5,937 bases of DNA from the NCBI GenBank assembly GCA_934229335.1, contig CAKQDQ010000139.1:1-5937 (forward strand), read 5' to 3'. The DNA is from an uncultured Prevotella sp. (GTDB lineage Bacteria > Bacteroidota > Bacteroidia > Bacteroidales > Bacteroidaceae). The number at the start of each line of letters is the position of its first letter. Position 1 is the stretch's first letter. Made by a program: the position numbers and the translations under genes. Under the pieces are notes generated by a model. That model saw only the letters and a program-made list of their open reading frames with translations, had not been told where the DNA came from and made no database searches. Below, piece after piece: positions 1 to 5,937 of this stretch.

Positions 1-1166
1 TTGGTAATGACACCATAAAGAGCATACTGAAGTCACTCGAAATCGTTATAAACGCAGAAGACGAGCAGGGCGTCGACATTACTGTACCAGCATATCGCGT
101 AGACGTTCAGCGTCCATGTGATGTCGTTGAGGATATACTCCGTATCTATGGCTATAACAATGTGGAGATACCTACACAGCTGAAGTCGTCACTTGTTGTT
201 AAGGGCTTTGAGGACCAGCGTCACAAGCTGATGAACCTTGTTGCGGAACAGCTCGTTGGAGCAGGATTCAATGAGATACTGAACAACTCACTGACAAAGG
301 GAGCTTATTACGCTGATTTGGCTTCATATCCAGCCGATAAGCTTGTGACGATTGTAAACCCACTGTCGTCTGACCTCAACGTAATGCGCCAAACTCTGCT
401 CTTCGGAGGATTGGAGAGTATAAAGCGTAACGCTAACCGTCGTATGGCAAACCTGCGTTTCTTTGAGGTGGGCAACTGTTATCACCATGATAATGCCAAG
501 CGTGACGATGAGAAACCGATGAAGGCATACACGGAAGAAAACCATCTCGGACTCTGGATTACAGGTAAGCGTGTAGAGGGATCATGGATTCATCCAGACG
601 AGGACAGCACATTCTACGAGCTACGTGCACACGTTGACAACATCCTTCGCCGTATAGGTATACCGCAGGGAATGCTTGTGGCAGAGAAGTCACAGAACGA
701 TATCTTCGCCGCTGGCGTAACCTTAAAAGACCGTTCTGGCAAGGTATATGTAGAGATGGGTATCGTTAGCAAGAAGATACTGAACAAGTCTGACGTAGAG
801 CGTGACGTCTTCTTCGCCGACGTAAACTGGACTCTGGCTACCAATGCCGTGAAGAAGGCTGCAGTACACTTCACGGAAGTACCAAAATATCCAGCTGTAA
901 GCCGTGACCTCGCGTTACTTCTCGACAAGAACGTTGAGTTTGCTGAAGTAGAGCGCATAGCACGCCAGACAGAAAAGAAGCATCTTAAGAAAGTAGAGCT
1001 GTTTGATGTATACGAGGGTGACAAGCTGCCAGAAGGCAAGAAGTCATACGCTGTCAACTTCATACTGCAAGATGCGGAGAAGACAATGGGCGACAAGCAG
1101 ATTGATGCTATCATGAACAAGCTCATAGCTAACCTCAAGAAGCAGCTCAACGCAGAGCTTCGATAA
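1..1166 (+). CDS. pheT: Phenylalanine--tRNA ligase beta subunit, C-terminal part (5' end cut by window)
   Basis: This is the beta chain of the cytoplasmic alpha2-beta2 enzyme that charges tRNA-Phe with phenylalanine. The frame is open from base 3 (codon GGT) to the TAA at 1164-1166, giving 387 visible residues, roughly half of a usual PheT of about 800. The left end holds the tail of a B5 domain, with VPAYRVDV and IYGYNNVEIP. Its D-x5-D-x2-E-D pattern (codons at 102, 120, 129 and 132) has the spacing of the Mg-binding acidic residues known in this family. The middle (about 180-860) is the synthetase-like core, which is non-catalytic in beta chains. The end (about 867-1163) is an FDX-ACB anticodon-binding domain, seen in YPAVSRDLALLLD, YEGDKLPEGKKSYAV and EKTMGDKQID. 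The GTG at 162 is an internal valine, because the frame continues upstream into the B5 domain. yebC follows after 46 bases, probably in the same transcript. The sequence looks intact and the identification is very secure. Confidence 0.97.
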   Translation, partial: GNDTIKSILKSLEIVINAEDEQGVDITVPAYRVDVQRPCDVVEDILRIYGYNNVEIPTQLKSSLVVKGFEDQRHKLMNLVAEQLVGAGFNEILNNSLTKGAYYADLASYPADKLVTIVNPLSSDLNVMRQTLLFGGLESIKRNANRRMANLRFFEVGNCYHHDNAKRDDEKPMKAYTEENHLGLWITGKRVEGSWIHPDEDSTFYELRAHVDNILRRIGIPQGMLVAEKSQNDIFAAGVTLKDRSGKVYVEMGIVSKKILNKSDVERDVFFADVNWTLATNAVKKAAVHFTEVPKYPAVSRDLALLLDKNVEFAEVERIARQTEKKHLKKVELFDVYEGDKLPEGKKSYAVNFILQDAEKTMGDKQIDAIMNKLIANLKKQLNAELR

Positions 1167-1212
1167 GTAAATAAAATAATAACAACCAAAATAAAATAAT
1201 ATATACAAACCA
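1167..1212 (+). repeat. A/T-rich pheT-yebC spacer with a 13-nt direct repeat
   Basis: This 46-base gap is almost all A and T. It contains the exact repeat AAATAAAATAATA at 1169-1181 and 1189-1201, a 20-base period. I see no Shine-Dalgarno sequence before the yebC start, no hairpin with a T tract, and no match to the Bacteroidota -7 element TAnnTTTG. Known practice in Bacteroidota is that A-rich leaders support translation initiation without a Shine-Dalgarno site, so this may simply be the yebC initiation region. The repeat may be low-complexity chance. Confidence 0.5.
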
Positions 1213-1956
1213 ATGGGTAGAGCATTTGAATATCGTAAAGCTACAAAGCTGAAGCGTTGGGGCCACATGGCAAAGACATTCACACGTCTTGGAAAGCAGA
1301 TTGCTATAGCTGTAAAGGCAGGCGGTCCAGAACCTGAAACAAATCCTACACTGCGTTCTATCATCGCTACTTGTAAGCGTGAGAATATGCCGAAGGATAA
1401 TATTGAGCGTGCTATCAAGAACGCTATGGGTAAGGATCAGTCTGATTACAAAGAGGTAACATACGAGGGATACGGTCCTCACGGTATCGCTGTCTTCGTA
1501 GACACACTGACCGACAATACAACACGTACCGTTGCTGACGTGCGTTCAGTATTCAATAAGTTCTCTGGTAACCTCGGTACTACTGGTTCATTGTCATTCC
1601 TCTTCGACCATAAGTGCGTCTTCACATTTAAGAAGAAAGATGATATCGACATGGACGACCTTATCTTAGAGCTGATAGACCTTAACGTAGACGACGAGTT
1701 TGACGAGAACTACGATGAGGAAAAGGACGAGACCACAATCTCAATCTATGGCGATCCTAAGTCGTATGCACAGATACAGCACTTCTTGGAGGATAAAGGA
1801 TTCGAGGAAATCGGTGGAGAATTTACTTACATACCAAATGACCTCAAAGACGTTGACGCAGAACAGCGAGCTACTATCGACAAGATGATAGAGAAACTTG
1901 AGGAGTTCGACGATGTGCAGACTGTTTATACTAACATGAAGCCTGCTGAAGAATAA
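1213..1956 (+). CDS. yebC: YebC/PmpR/TACO1-family protein
   Basis: This is a complete 247-residue protein of the YebC family, whose usual length is about 240-250. The family signature is clear at the N-terminus: MGRAFEYRK, then KRWGHMAKTFTRLGKQIA (about residues 12-30), ENMPKDNIERAIKNA (about 56-70), YEGYGPHGIAVFVD and TDNTTRTVADVRSVF (about 84-114), then GNLGTTGSLSFLF. An acidic stretch at about 158-174 is followed by SIYGDPKSY and the C-terminal alpha/beta domain. Older annotation calls the family a DNA-binding transcriptional regulator (PmpR). More recent work on bacterial YebC and mitochondrial TACO1 supports a role in translation, easing ribosome stalling at proline-rich stretches. A cytoplasmic role is expected, since no signal peptide is present. 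Lying directly after pheT suits a translation role but does not prove it. The ATG at 1213 is chosen because it gives the conserved MGRAFE start. The hairpin at 1974-2040 follows closely. Confidence 0.95.
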   Translation: MGRAFEYRKATKLKRWGHMAKTFTRLGKQIAIAVKAGGPEPETNPTLRSIIATCKRENMPKDNIERAIKNAMGKDQSDYKEVTYEGYGPHGIAVFVDTLTDNTTRTVADVRSVFNKFSGNLGTTGSLSFLFDHKCVFTFKKKDDIDMDDLILELIDLNVDDEFDENYDEEKDETTISIYGDPKSYAQIQHFLEDKGFEEIGGEFTYIPNDLKDVDAEQRATIDKMIEKLEEFDDVQTVYTNMKPAEE

Positions 1957-1973
1957 ATATCTCACCATATCCG

Positions 1974-2040
1974 TTCCCCATCGTCAGCGTAGTGTTCTGT
2001 ATACAGAATCAATGCGCCGGTGATGGGGAATATTGTTTTT
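1974..2040 (+). terminator. Large hairpin with T-rich tail after yebC
   Basis: The outer arms TTCCCCATC (1974-1982) and GATGGGGAA (2022-2030) are perfectly complementary over 9 bp. Inside them GCGTA (1987-1991) pairs with TGCGC (2013-2017), including one G-U pair. At the tip TTCTG and CAGAA (1995-1999, 2004-2008) pair around a TATA loop. A tail TATTGTTTTT (2031-2040) follows. The stem plus T-rich tail 17 bases after the yebC stop fits an intrinsic terminator for pheT-yebC. The T tract is broken by a G, so termination may be incomplete. The next start codon is only 24 bases beyond the tail, so the structure also lies where control of the following gene could act. Confidence 0.75.
1995..2008. 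promoter_or_regulatory. 14-bp perfect palindrome, possible operator or hairpin tip
   Basis: TTCTGTATACAGAA is its own reverse complement over all 14 bases and ends 56 bases before the GH28-GH105 start codon. It also forms the tip of the post-yebC hairpin, which is the simpler explanation. A binding site for a dimeric regulator of the pectinase gene is possible, because any promoter for that gene must lie in or close to this region. No regulator gene is in view and I do not recognise a specific motif, so the operator reading is inference. Confidence 0.3.
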
Positions 2041-2064
2041 ACTAACTAACTAATCACTATTTCT
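2041..2064 (+). other. Leader of the GH28-GH105 gene with stops in all three frames
   Basis: The 24 bases between the terminator tail and the ATG at 2065 begin with three ACTA units and a final A (2041-2053). This places TAA codons at 2043, 2047 and 2051, one in each reading frame. There is no Shine-Dalgarno sequence, as usual for Bacteroidota. TATTGTTTTT just upstream loosely resembles the -7 element TAnnTTTG but is out by one base, and I see no convincing -33 TTG at the right distance. I therefore do not call a promoter. Confidence 0.45.
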
Positions 2065-4752
2065 ATGAAGAAATTATTTAATGTAGTGCTTGCCCTGTTA
2101 ATGGCGGTAGCGGTAAACGCTCAGGGTTGGGATGAGGCTCTGTATAAACAGATAGAGAGCCGCATAGTGGCACCGACATTCAAGGACAAGACGTACTCTA
2201 TCACCAAGTATGGAGCGTCTGTAAAAGCTGATGCAGCGAAGAACCAAAAGGCTATCAATGCCGCTATTGCCGCTTGCTCGCAGAAGGGTGGTGGCACGGT
2301 AGTTGTGCCAGCGGGAACATGGAACACTGGAGCAATACGTATGCAGTCTAACGTTAATCTGCGTTTGGAGAAAGGAGCAGTAGTACTCTTTGCTTATAAT
2401 CCTGACCTTTATCCTCTGGTTAAAACCCGTTGGGAAGGTCTGGATATTATGAACTATTCACCTTGTGTCTATGCATATCAGGCAGAGAATATCGCAATCA
2501 GCGGTGAGGGAACACTTGACGGTGCTGGTGAGAATGATACATGGTGGCAGTGGTGCGGAGCCAAGAAATATGGCTTCGTGGAAGGTAAAACACCTCAGGC
2601 ACAGTCAATGCCTTGGTTTGGCGACGACCGTTTCGGTAAGGACGAGCAGGGCAATGTGCTGTCAAACCGTAACACTCTGTTGCAGATGTCAGACAATGGA
2701 GTGCCTACAGAAGAGCGTGTATTCGGTAAGGGACACGGTATGCGTCCACAGCTTGTGAACTTCTACGAGTGTAAGAATGTACTCATCGAAGACGTAACAA
2801 TGCTGCGTTCACCATTCTGGGTGATACACCCTACACTCTCAAAGAATATCACTGTTCGAAGGGTTAAGATAATAAACGATGGTCCTAACGGTGATGGTTG
2901 CGACCCAGAGTCGTGTGAAGACGTACTCATAGAGAACTGTTACTTCAAGACTGGTGATGACTGTATTGCCATAAAGAGTGGACGTAACGCTGATGGTCGA
3001 CGTACACCAGCACCTTCTCAGAACATCATCGTGCGTGGATGTACCATGGCTGACGGTCATGGTGGCGTGGTTATAGGTTCAGAGATAAGTGCGGGCGTGA
3101 AGAATGTCTTTGCCCACGACTGTAAGATGGACTCTCCAAACCTTGACCGTGTGCTGCGTATAAAGACAAACACATGCCGTGGAGGTGTAACAGAGAATAT
3201 ATGTATGCGTAACGTAGAGGTAGGTCAGTGCCGTGAAGCGGTGCTGCGTATCAACCTCGTGTATGAGCCTAAGGAGCGCGCAAAGCGTGGATTCATTCCA
3301 ACGGTGCGTAATGTGTATATGGAGAACGTGACTTGTCAGAAGTCTAAGTATGGTGTGCTTCTCAACGGACTCGATGATGCCGATAATATATACGACATCA
3401 ATATCAAGAACTGTACCTTCAATGGCGTAACAGACGAGAAGGTACGTCGCACTGGCAAAAGCCATAATATCAACTTCGATGGACTTCGCATCAATGGGGA
3501 ATTGGTACTATCACAGCCCCCTTTTAGTCATTACTCCGAGTGGATGGCTTGGAGTGAAATGCAGAGGGTGCCACAGTCATACTATCTTGACTTTACTGAC
3601 CCAAAGAAAAGACCTAACGGTAAGTGGAGTTATGTGATGGGCATAGAGCTTGAAGGCATAATGGATGCTTATCAGGCGTATCTTAATCCTATCTTCAAGG
3701 ATTATGTAACGTCATATCCTGAGAAGATGATAACCGAACAAGGTGCTATCACTGGGTATAAATACGAAGACTTTAACCTTGACAATGTGCGCACAGCACG
3801 CTTCATACTGCGCTGCAATCGCCTCTTCCCTCATAAGGGGTCTGACAAGGCTTTACAGACACTCTTCAAGCAATTGGAGAACCAACCACGCACGAAAGAG
3901 GGCGTATGGTGGCACAAGGCCATTTATGCTAATCAAGTATGGCTTGACGGTATCTTCATGGGACTGCCTTTCTACACTCTCGGCGCAGAGGAACTGCGTG
4001 GAGCTAAGAAGGCAACAAAGTACTATGACGATGCTGTAGATCAGATAAGCAAAACATTTAAGCGTACCTATGATGCCAAAACAGGACTGTGGAAGCACGC
4101 ATGGGACGAGACACACACCATGTTTTGGGCTGACAAGGAGACTGGTCTATCACAGCATACATGGGCAAGAGCAATGGGATGGTTCACCATGGCAATGGTG
4201 GAGATACTCGATGCGCTGCCAGAGAATTACGCTCGTCGTGGTGAAGTGATAGAGATGCTGCAACAGGCAATGACGGCTGTCGTAAAGTATCAAGACAAGA
4301 AGACGGGGCTGTGGTATGACGTTATGGACGTGAAGGACGACAGTAACTACCTTGAGGCAACAGCATCAAGTATGTTTACCTACTGTCTTCTGAAGGGAGC
4401 GCGCCTTGGTTATCTTCCTACTAAAGACAATTGGGCTGCAGGAGTAAATCAGTATCCGCTTTGTGAGGCTGCTAAGGCTGCTGGAGCAGAGAAGATAGAC
4501 TTCAAGGCTGAGGGCGTAAAGGCGTACAAGGGCATCATCAATAACTTCATAAAAGTTAACGATGACAAGACTATATCTTTGACACGTTGTTGCGCTGTCA
4601 GTGGTCTCGGTCCACAGAAGAGCCCTAACCGCGACGGCTCTTTTAAGTACTATATGTCTGAGCCTATTCGTGACAACGATGCAAAGGGCATAGGTCCTTT
4701 CATCTGGGCATCGCTGGAGATGGAGCGCGACGGATATAAGGCTGGATTCTAA
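2065..4752 (+). CDS. Exported two-domain pectin enzyme: GH28 polygalacturonase-type plus GH105 unsaturated uronyl hydrolase
   Basis: This complete 895-residue protein has a type I signal peptide (KK, then a hydrophobic run, VNA|Q cut after residue 19; no lipobox Cys). Residues about 40-485 are a GH28 right-handed beta-helix, the family that hydrolyses galacturonan or rhamnogalacturonan backbones. Catalytic motifs are present in order: N275-G-D277, G297-D298-D299, G331-H332-G333 and R365-I-K367. The three aspartates have the spacing of characterised polygalacturonases. Residues about 490-895 are a GH105 (alpha/alpha)6 barrel, the family that removes 4,5-unsaturated uronic acids from lyase-cut oligosaccharides. 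Marks include WMAWSEMQR (493-501), WLDGIFMG (626-633), HTWARAMGW (698-706) and GIGPFIWAS. D628 is my inferred equivalent of catalytic Asp143 of YteR. The linker is only a few residues and both domains look full length. The gene is flanked by hairpins on both sides, so it is probably transcribed alone. Exact substrate and endo or exo action cannot be read from sequence. Confidence 0.93.
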   Translation: MKKLFNVVLALLMAVAVNAQGWDEALYKQIESRIVAPTFKDKTYSITKYGASVKADAAKNQKAINAAIAACSQKGGGTVVVPAGTWNTGAIRMQSNVNLRLEKGAVVLFAYNPDLYPLVKTRWEGLDIMNYSPCVYAYQAENIAISGEGTLDGAGENDTWWQWCGAKKYGFVEGKTPQAQSMPWFGDDRFGKDEQGNVLSNRNTLLQMSDNGVPTEERVFGKGHGMRPQLVNFYECKNVLIEDVTMLRSPFWVIHPTLSKNITVRRVKIINDGPNGDGCDPESCEDVLIENCYFKTGDDCIAIKSGRNADGRRTPAPSQNIIVRGCTMADGHGGVVIGSEISAGVKNVFAHDCKMDSPNLDRVLRIKTNTCRGGVTENICMRNVEVGQCREAVLRINLVYEPKERAKRGFIPTVRNVYMENVTCQKSKYGVLLNGLDDADNIYDINIKNCTFNGVTDEKVRRTGKSHNINFDGLRINGELVLSQPPFSHYSEWMAWSEMQRVPQSYYLDFTDPKKRPNGKWSYVMGIELEGIMDAYQAYLNPIFKDYVTSYPEKMITEQGAITGYKYEDFNLDNVRTARFILRCNRLFPHKGSDKALQTLFKQLENQPRTKEGVWWHKAIYANQVWLDGIFMGLPFYTLGAEELRGAKKATKYYDDAVDQISKTFKRTYDAKTGLWKHAWDETHTMFWADKETGLSQHTWARAMGWFTMAMVEILDALPENYARRGEVIEMLQQAMTAVVKYQDKKTGLWYDVMDVKDDSNYLEATASSMFTYCLLKGARLGYLPTKDNWAAGVNQYPLCEAAKAAGAEKIDFKAEGVKAYKGIINNFIKVNDDKTISLTRCCAVSGLGPQKSPNRDGSFKYYMSEPIRDNDAKGIGPFIWASLEMERDGYKAGF

Positions 4753-4768
4753 ATAATGCAATAATGTA

Positions 4769-4819
4769 GAGTTGTCTGATAGTAGGGTAGTGGTTACCCT
4801 GTTGTCAGGCAGCTCTTTT
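4769..4819 (+). terminator. Intrinsic terminator after the GH28-GH105 gene
   Basis: Arms at 4769-4789 and 4795-4815 pair over 21 consecutive positions, including five G-U pairs, around the 5-base loop GTGGT. TTTT (4816-4819) follows at once. The stem begins 17 bases after the TAA of the pectinase. Length, lack of bulges, position and T tract make a Rho-independent terminator the best reading. The wobble pairs make the stem weaker on the opposite strand (they become A-C mismatches there), so it appears directed to + strand transcripts. Confidence 0.85.
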
Positions 4820-4865
4820 CGTATGGAACGATCTTAAGAGATATCTATAAGTAATGTATATAACT
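4820..4865 (+). other. Leader of the M6 peptidase gene
   Basis: These 46 bases separate the terminator from the peptidase start. They contain two short palindromes, TCTTAAGA (4832-4839) and AGATATCT (4838-4845), which overlap at AGA-rich sequence. They hold no Shine-Dalgarno sequence and no convincing TAnnTTTG/TTG promoter pair. An in-frame ATG at 4854 lies 12 bases before the chosen start, and an in-frame TAA at 4848-4850 bounds the frame. A promoter is expected here because a strong terminator lies just upstream, but I cannot place it. Confidence 0.35.
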
Positions 4866-5937
4866 ATGAGAAAGAACTTTTTTAAAACATTGTTACTACT
4901 CCTTGTGACCACGGTGTCTACCGCGGTAAGTGCTTCTAAGGCAGGAAGTATATCTCGCCCTGTTACACTACAGAATGGACAACAGGTGTCAATAAGACTT
5001 GTTGGCGATGAGCAGTTGCACTTTTTTGTTACGCCAGAGGGCGACATCGTTGTGCAGGAAGGCTCCGAATACCGCTATGCCACAGTGTTTGAGAAAGAGA
5101 ATATCAAGGCACAGTCGGAGCAGATAGTCGCTACCGGTAAGGCAAGAATGGCACAACTTGACAACGCACGTGCTATAGCTGATGAGGGAGTGTATGACCG
5201 TAACCCTTTTCCACATACAGGCAGTCCACGTGTACTAACCATCATGGTGGAGTTCCCTGATTATCAGTTCCAATACCCTAAGGAACAGACGGAGCGTTTG
5301 TTTAATGGGACAGACTATAATGATAATAAGATATTTACCAGTTATGGCTCTGTAGCGCAGTACTTTGACTATTGTAGCAACGGACAGTTCCGTCCACAGT
5401 TTGACCTTGTAGGACCGTATAAGTTAGATAAAAATGCTAAATACTATGGCAAAGGCAATGACAATGTGAATGAACTGTTGCTTGATGCTTGTGCGGCAGC
5501 CTATAAAGATGGCGTAGACTTCAGTAAATATGATAGTAATGACGATGGATACGTAGACCTCGTATATATTTATTTTGCTGGCTTCGGAGCTAACTGGGGA
5601 GCCGACAACGACTTCTTCTGGCCGAAGGCAGGTTATAACTCTGGCTTGACGACACAGTATAATGGCAAGCGTCTGTACAGATTCGCGTTTAATCAAGAAC
5701 TCTTCGGATTCCAAGGAGTAGATAGCTTGTTAGGACTTGAGCGCACACCACAGTGTGGTATAGGTGTTATGGTGCATGAGTTTAGCCATTGTCTCGGTCT
5801 CTCAGACTTCTACCCGACCTCAACTTGGTTAACGAAGGACGGACTGTATGATGTAGAAAAGTATGACAATCAGTCTATGGAAGAGTGGGATCTGATGGAC
5901 AACGGTGCCAACTTAAATAATGGTTATGACCCTATAC
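4866..5937 (+). CDS. Secreted M6-family zinc metallopeptidase, N-terminal part (3' end cut by window)
   Basis: The frame is open from ATG 4866 to the window end, giving 357 residues with no stop, so the C-terminus lies outside. A signal peptide is clear: RKNFFK, a Leu-rich core at residues 9-14, and probable cleavage at VSA|SKA (after residue 23). An N-terminal region (about 30-95) is typical of Bacteroidota M6 proteins. The catalytic domain starts near PRVLTIMVEFPDY (about 122-134). It contains an acidic, possibly Ca-binding YDSNDDGYVD, the zinc motif H304-E305-F-S-H308 with G311 and D314 (HExxHxxGxxD), and a Met-turn candidate WDLMDNG (341-347). All expected active-site elements seen so far are intact. 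The family hydrolyses extracellular proteins; the substrate here is unknown. A C-terminal sorting or adhesion domain is common in relatives but out of view. ATG 4854 would add MYIT; 4866 gives the more usual charged signal-peptide start. The gene has its own leader and is not clearly linked to pectin use. Confidence 0.92.
   Translation, partial: MRKNFFKTLLLLLVTTVSTAVSASKAGSISRPVTLQNGQQVSIRLVGDEQLHFFVTPEGDIVVQEGSEYRYATVFEKENIKAQSEQIVATGKARMAQLDNARAIADEGVYDRNPFPHTGSPRVLTIMVEFPDYQFQYPKEQTERLFNGTDYNDNKIFTSYGSVAQYFDYCSNGQFRPQFDLVGPYKLDKNAKYYGKGNDNVNELLLDACAAAYKDGVDFSKYDSNDDGYVDLVYIYFAGFGANWGADNDFFWPKAGYNSGLTTQYNGKRLYRFAFNQELFGFQGVDSLLGLERTPQCGIGVMVHEFSHCLGLSDFYPTSTWLTKDGLYDVEKYDNQSMEEWDLMDNGANLNNGYDPI

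Noticed and set aside
162..164. GTG as the start of a short pheT
   Set aside because: The frame is open to the window edge, and the upstream residues form a conserved B5 domain with correctly spaced acidic residues. The GTG is therefore an internal valine.
614..1225. 203-codon open frame on the minus strand opposite pheT
   Set aside because: It lies wholly opposite the conserved FDX-ACB and core coding sequence, has an unusual Ser/Arg/Cys-rich composition and matches no family I know. It is a shadow of pheT codon use.
1044..1482. Overlapping minus-strand open frames across the pheT-yebC junction
   Set aside because: They overlap each other and two well-supported + strand genes. The hydrophobic runs come from reading A/T-rich spacer and Lys-rich codons in reverse.
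2465..2758. 97-codon + strand open frame inside the GH28 region
   Set aside because: It is an out-of-frame shadow of the GH28 domain with Cys/Arg-rich composition and no recognisable domain.
2875..2886. NGD in place of the classical NTD motif of GH28 as a lost catalytic feature
   Set aside because: The aspartate is present with correct spacing to the following DD pair. Only the middle residue varies, which is tolerated in bacterial GH28 groups.
3517..3525. CCCCCTTTT run at the GH28-GH105 junction as a possible frameshift site
   Set aside because: The frame reads through cleanly with full-length domains on both sides, so no frameshift is needed to explain the fusion.
4832..4845. Short palindromes TCTTAAGA and AGATATCT as operators for the M6 gene
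   Set aside because: Eight-base A/T-rich palindromes arise often by chance and there is no supporting promoter or regulator context. They are noted only in the leader description.
5424..5714. Minus-strand open frame opposite the M6 peptidase
   Set aside because: The + strand frame carries a signal peptide and an intact M6 active site. The minus-strand frame is an Ile/Val-rich shadow.

Overview
The window reads as a chromosomal piece from a Bacteroidota bacterium, most probably a Prevotella-like gut, rumen or oral species. The grounds are the A/T-rich leaders without Shine-Dalgarno sites, moderate G+C with frequent CGT arginine codons, the Bacteroidota form of YebC, a GH28 type common in Bacteroidota pectin degraders, and an M6 peptidase with an N-terminal region typical of the group. 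This placement is inferred from protein character, without a database search. All four genes lie on the + strand.

Positions 1-1956 are housekeeping: the C-terminal half of pheT (phenylalanyl-tRNA synthetase beta chain, cut by the left edge) and, 46 bases on, a complete yebC/PmpR-family gene. The short gap without a visible terminator suggests one transcript, and both genes belong to translation. A large hairpin with a T-rich tail at 1974-2040 closes this unit.

Positions 2065-4752 encode one 895-residue exported protein that joins a GH28 polygalacturonase-type beta-helix to a GH105 unsaturated-uronyl hydrolase. It is the most informative gene here and points to breakdown of pectin (homogalacturonan or rhamnogalacturonan) in the periplasm or at the cell surface. 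A 21-bp hairpin followed by four Ts (4769-4819) ends this unit.

Positions 4866-5937 hold the N-terminal 357 residues of a secreted M6-family zinc metallopeptidase, which runs off the right edge. It has its own leader and no evident functional tie to the pectin enzyme.

I found no RNA genes, insertion sequences, CRISPR arrays or prophage genes, and no gap over 300 bases lacks a gene. I see no clearly new biological system. The points most worth a second look are the GH28-GH105 fusion and the 14-bp perfect palindrome at the tip of the hairpin just upstream of it.
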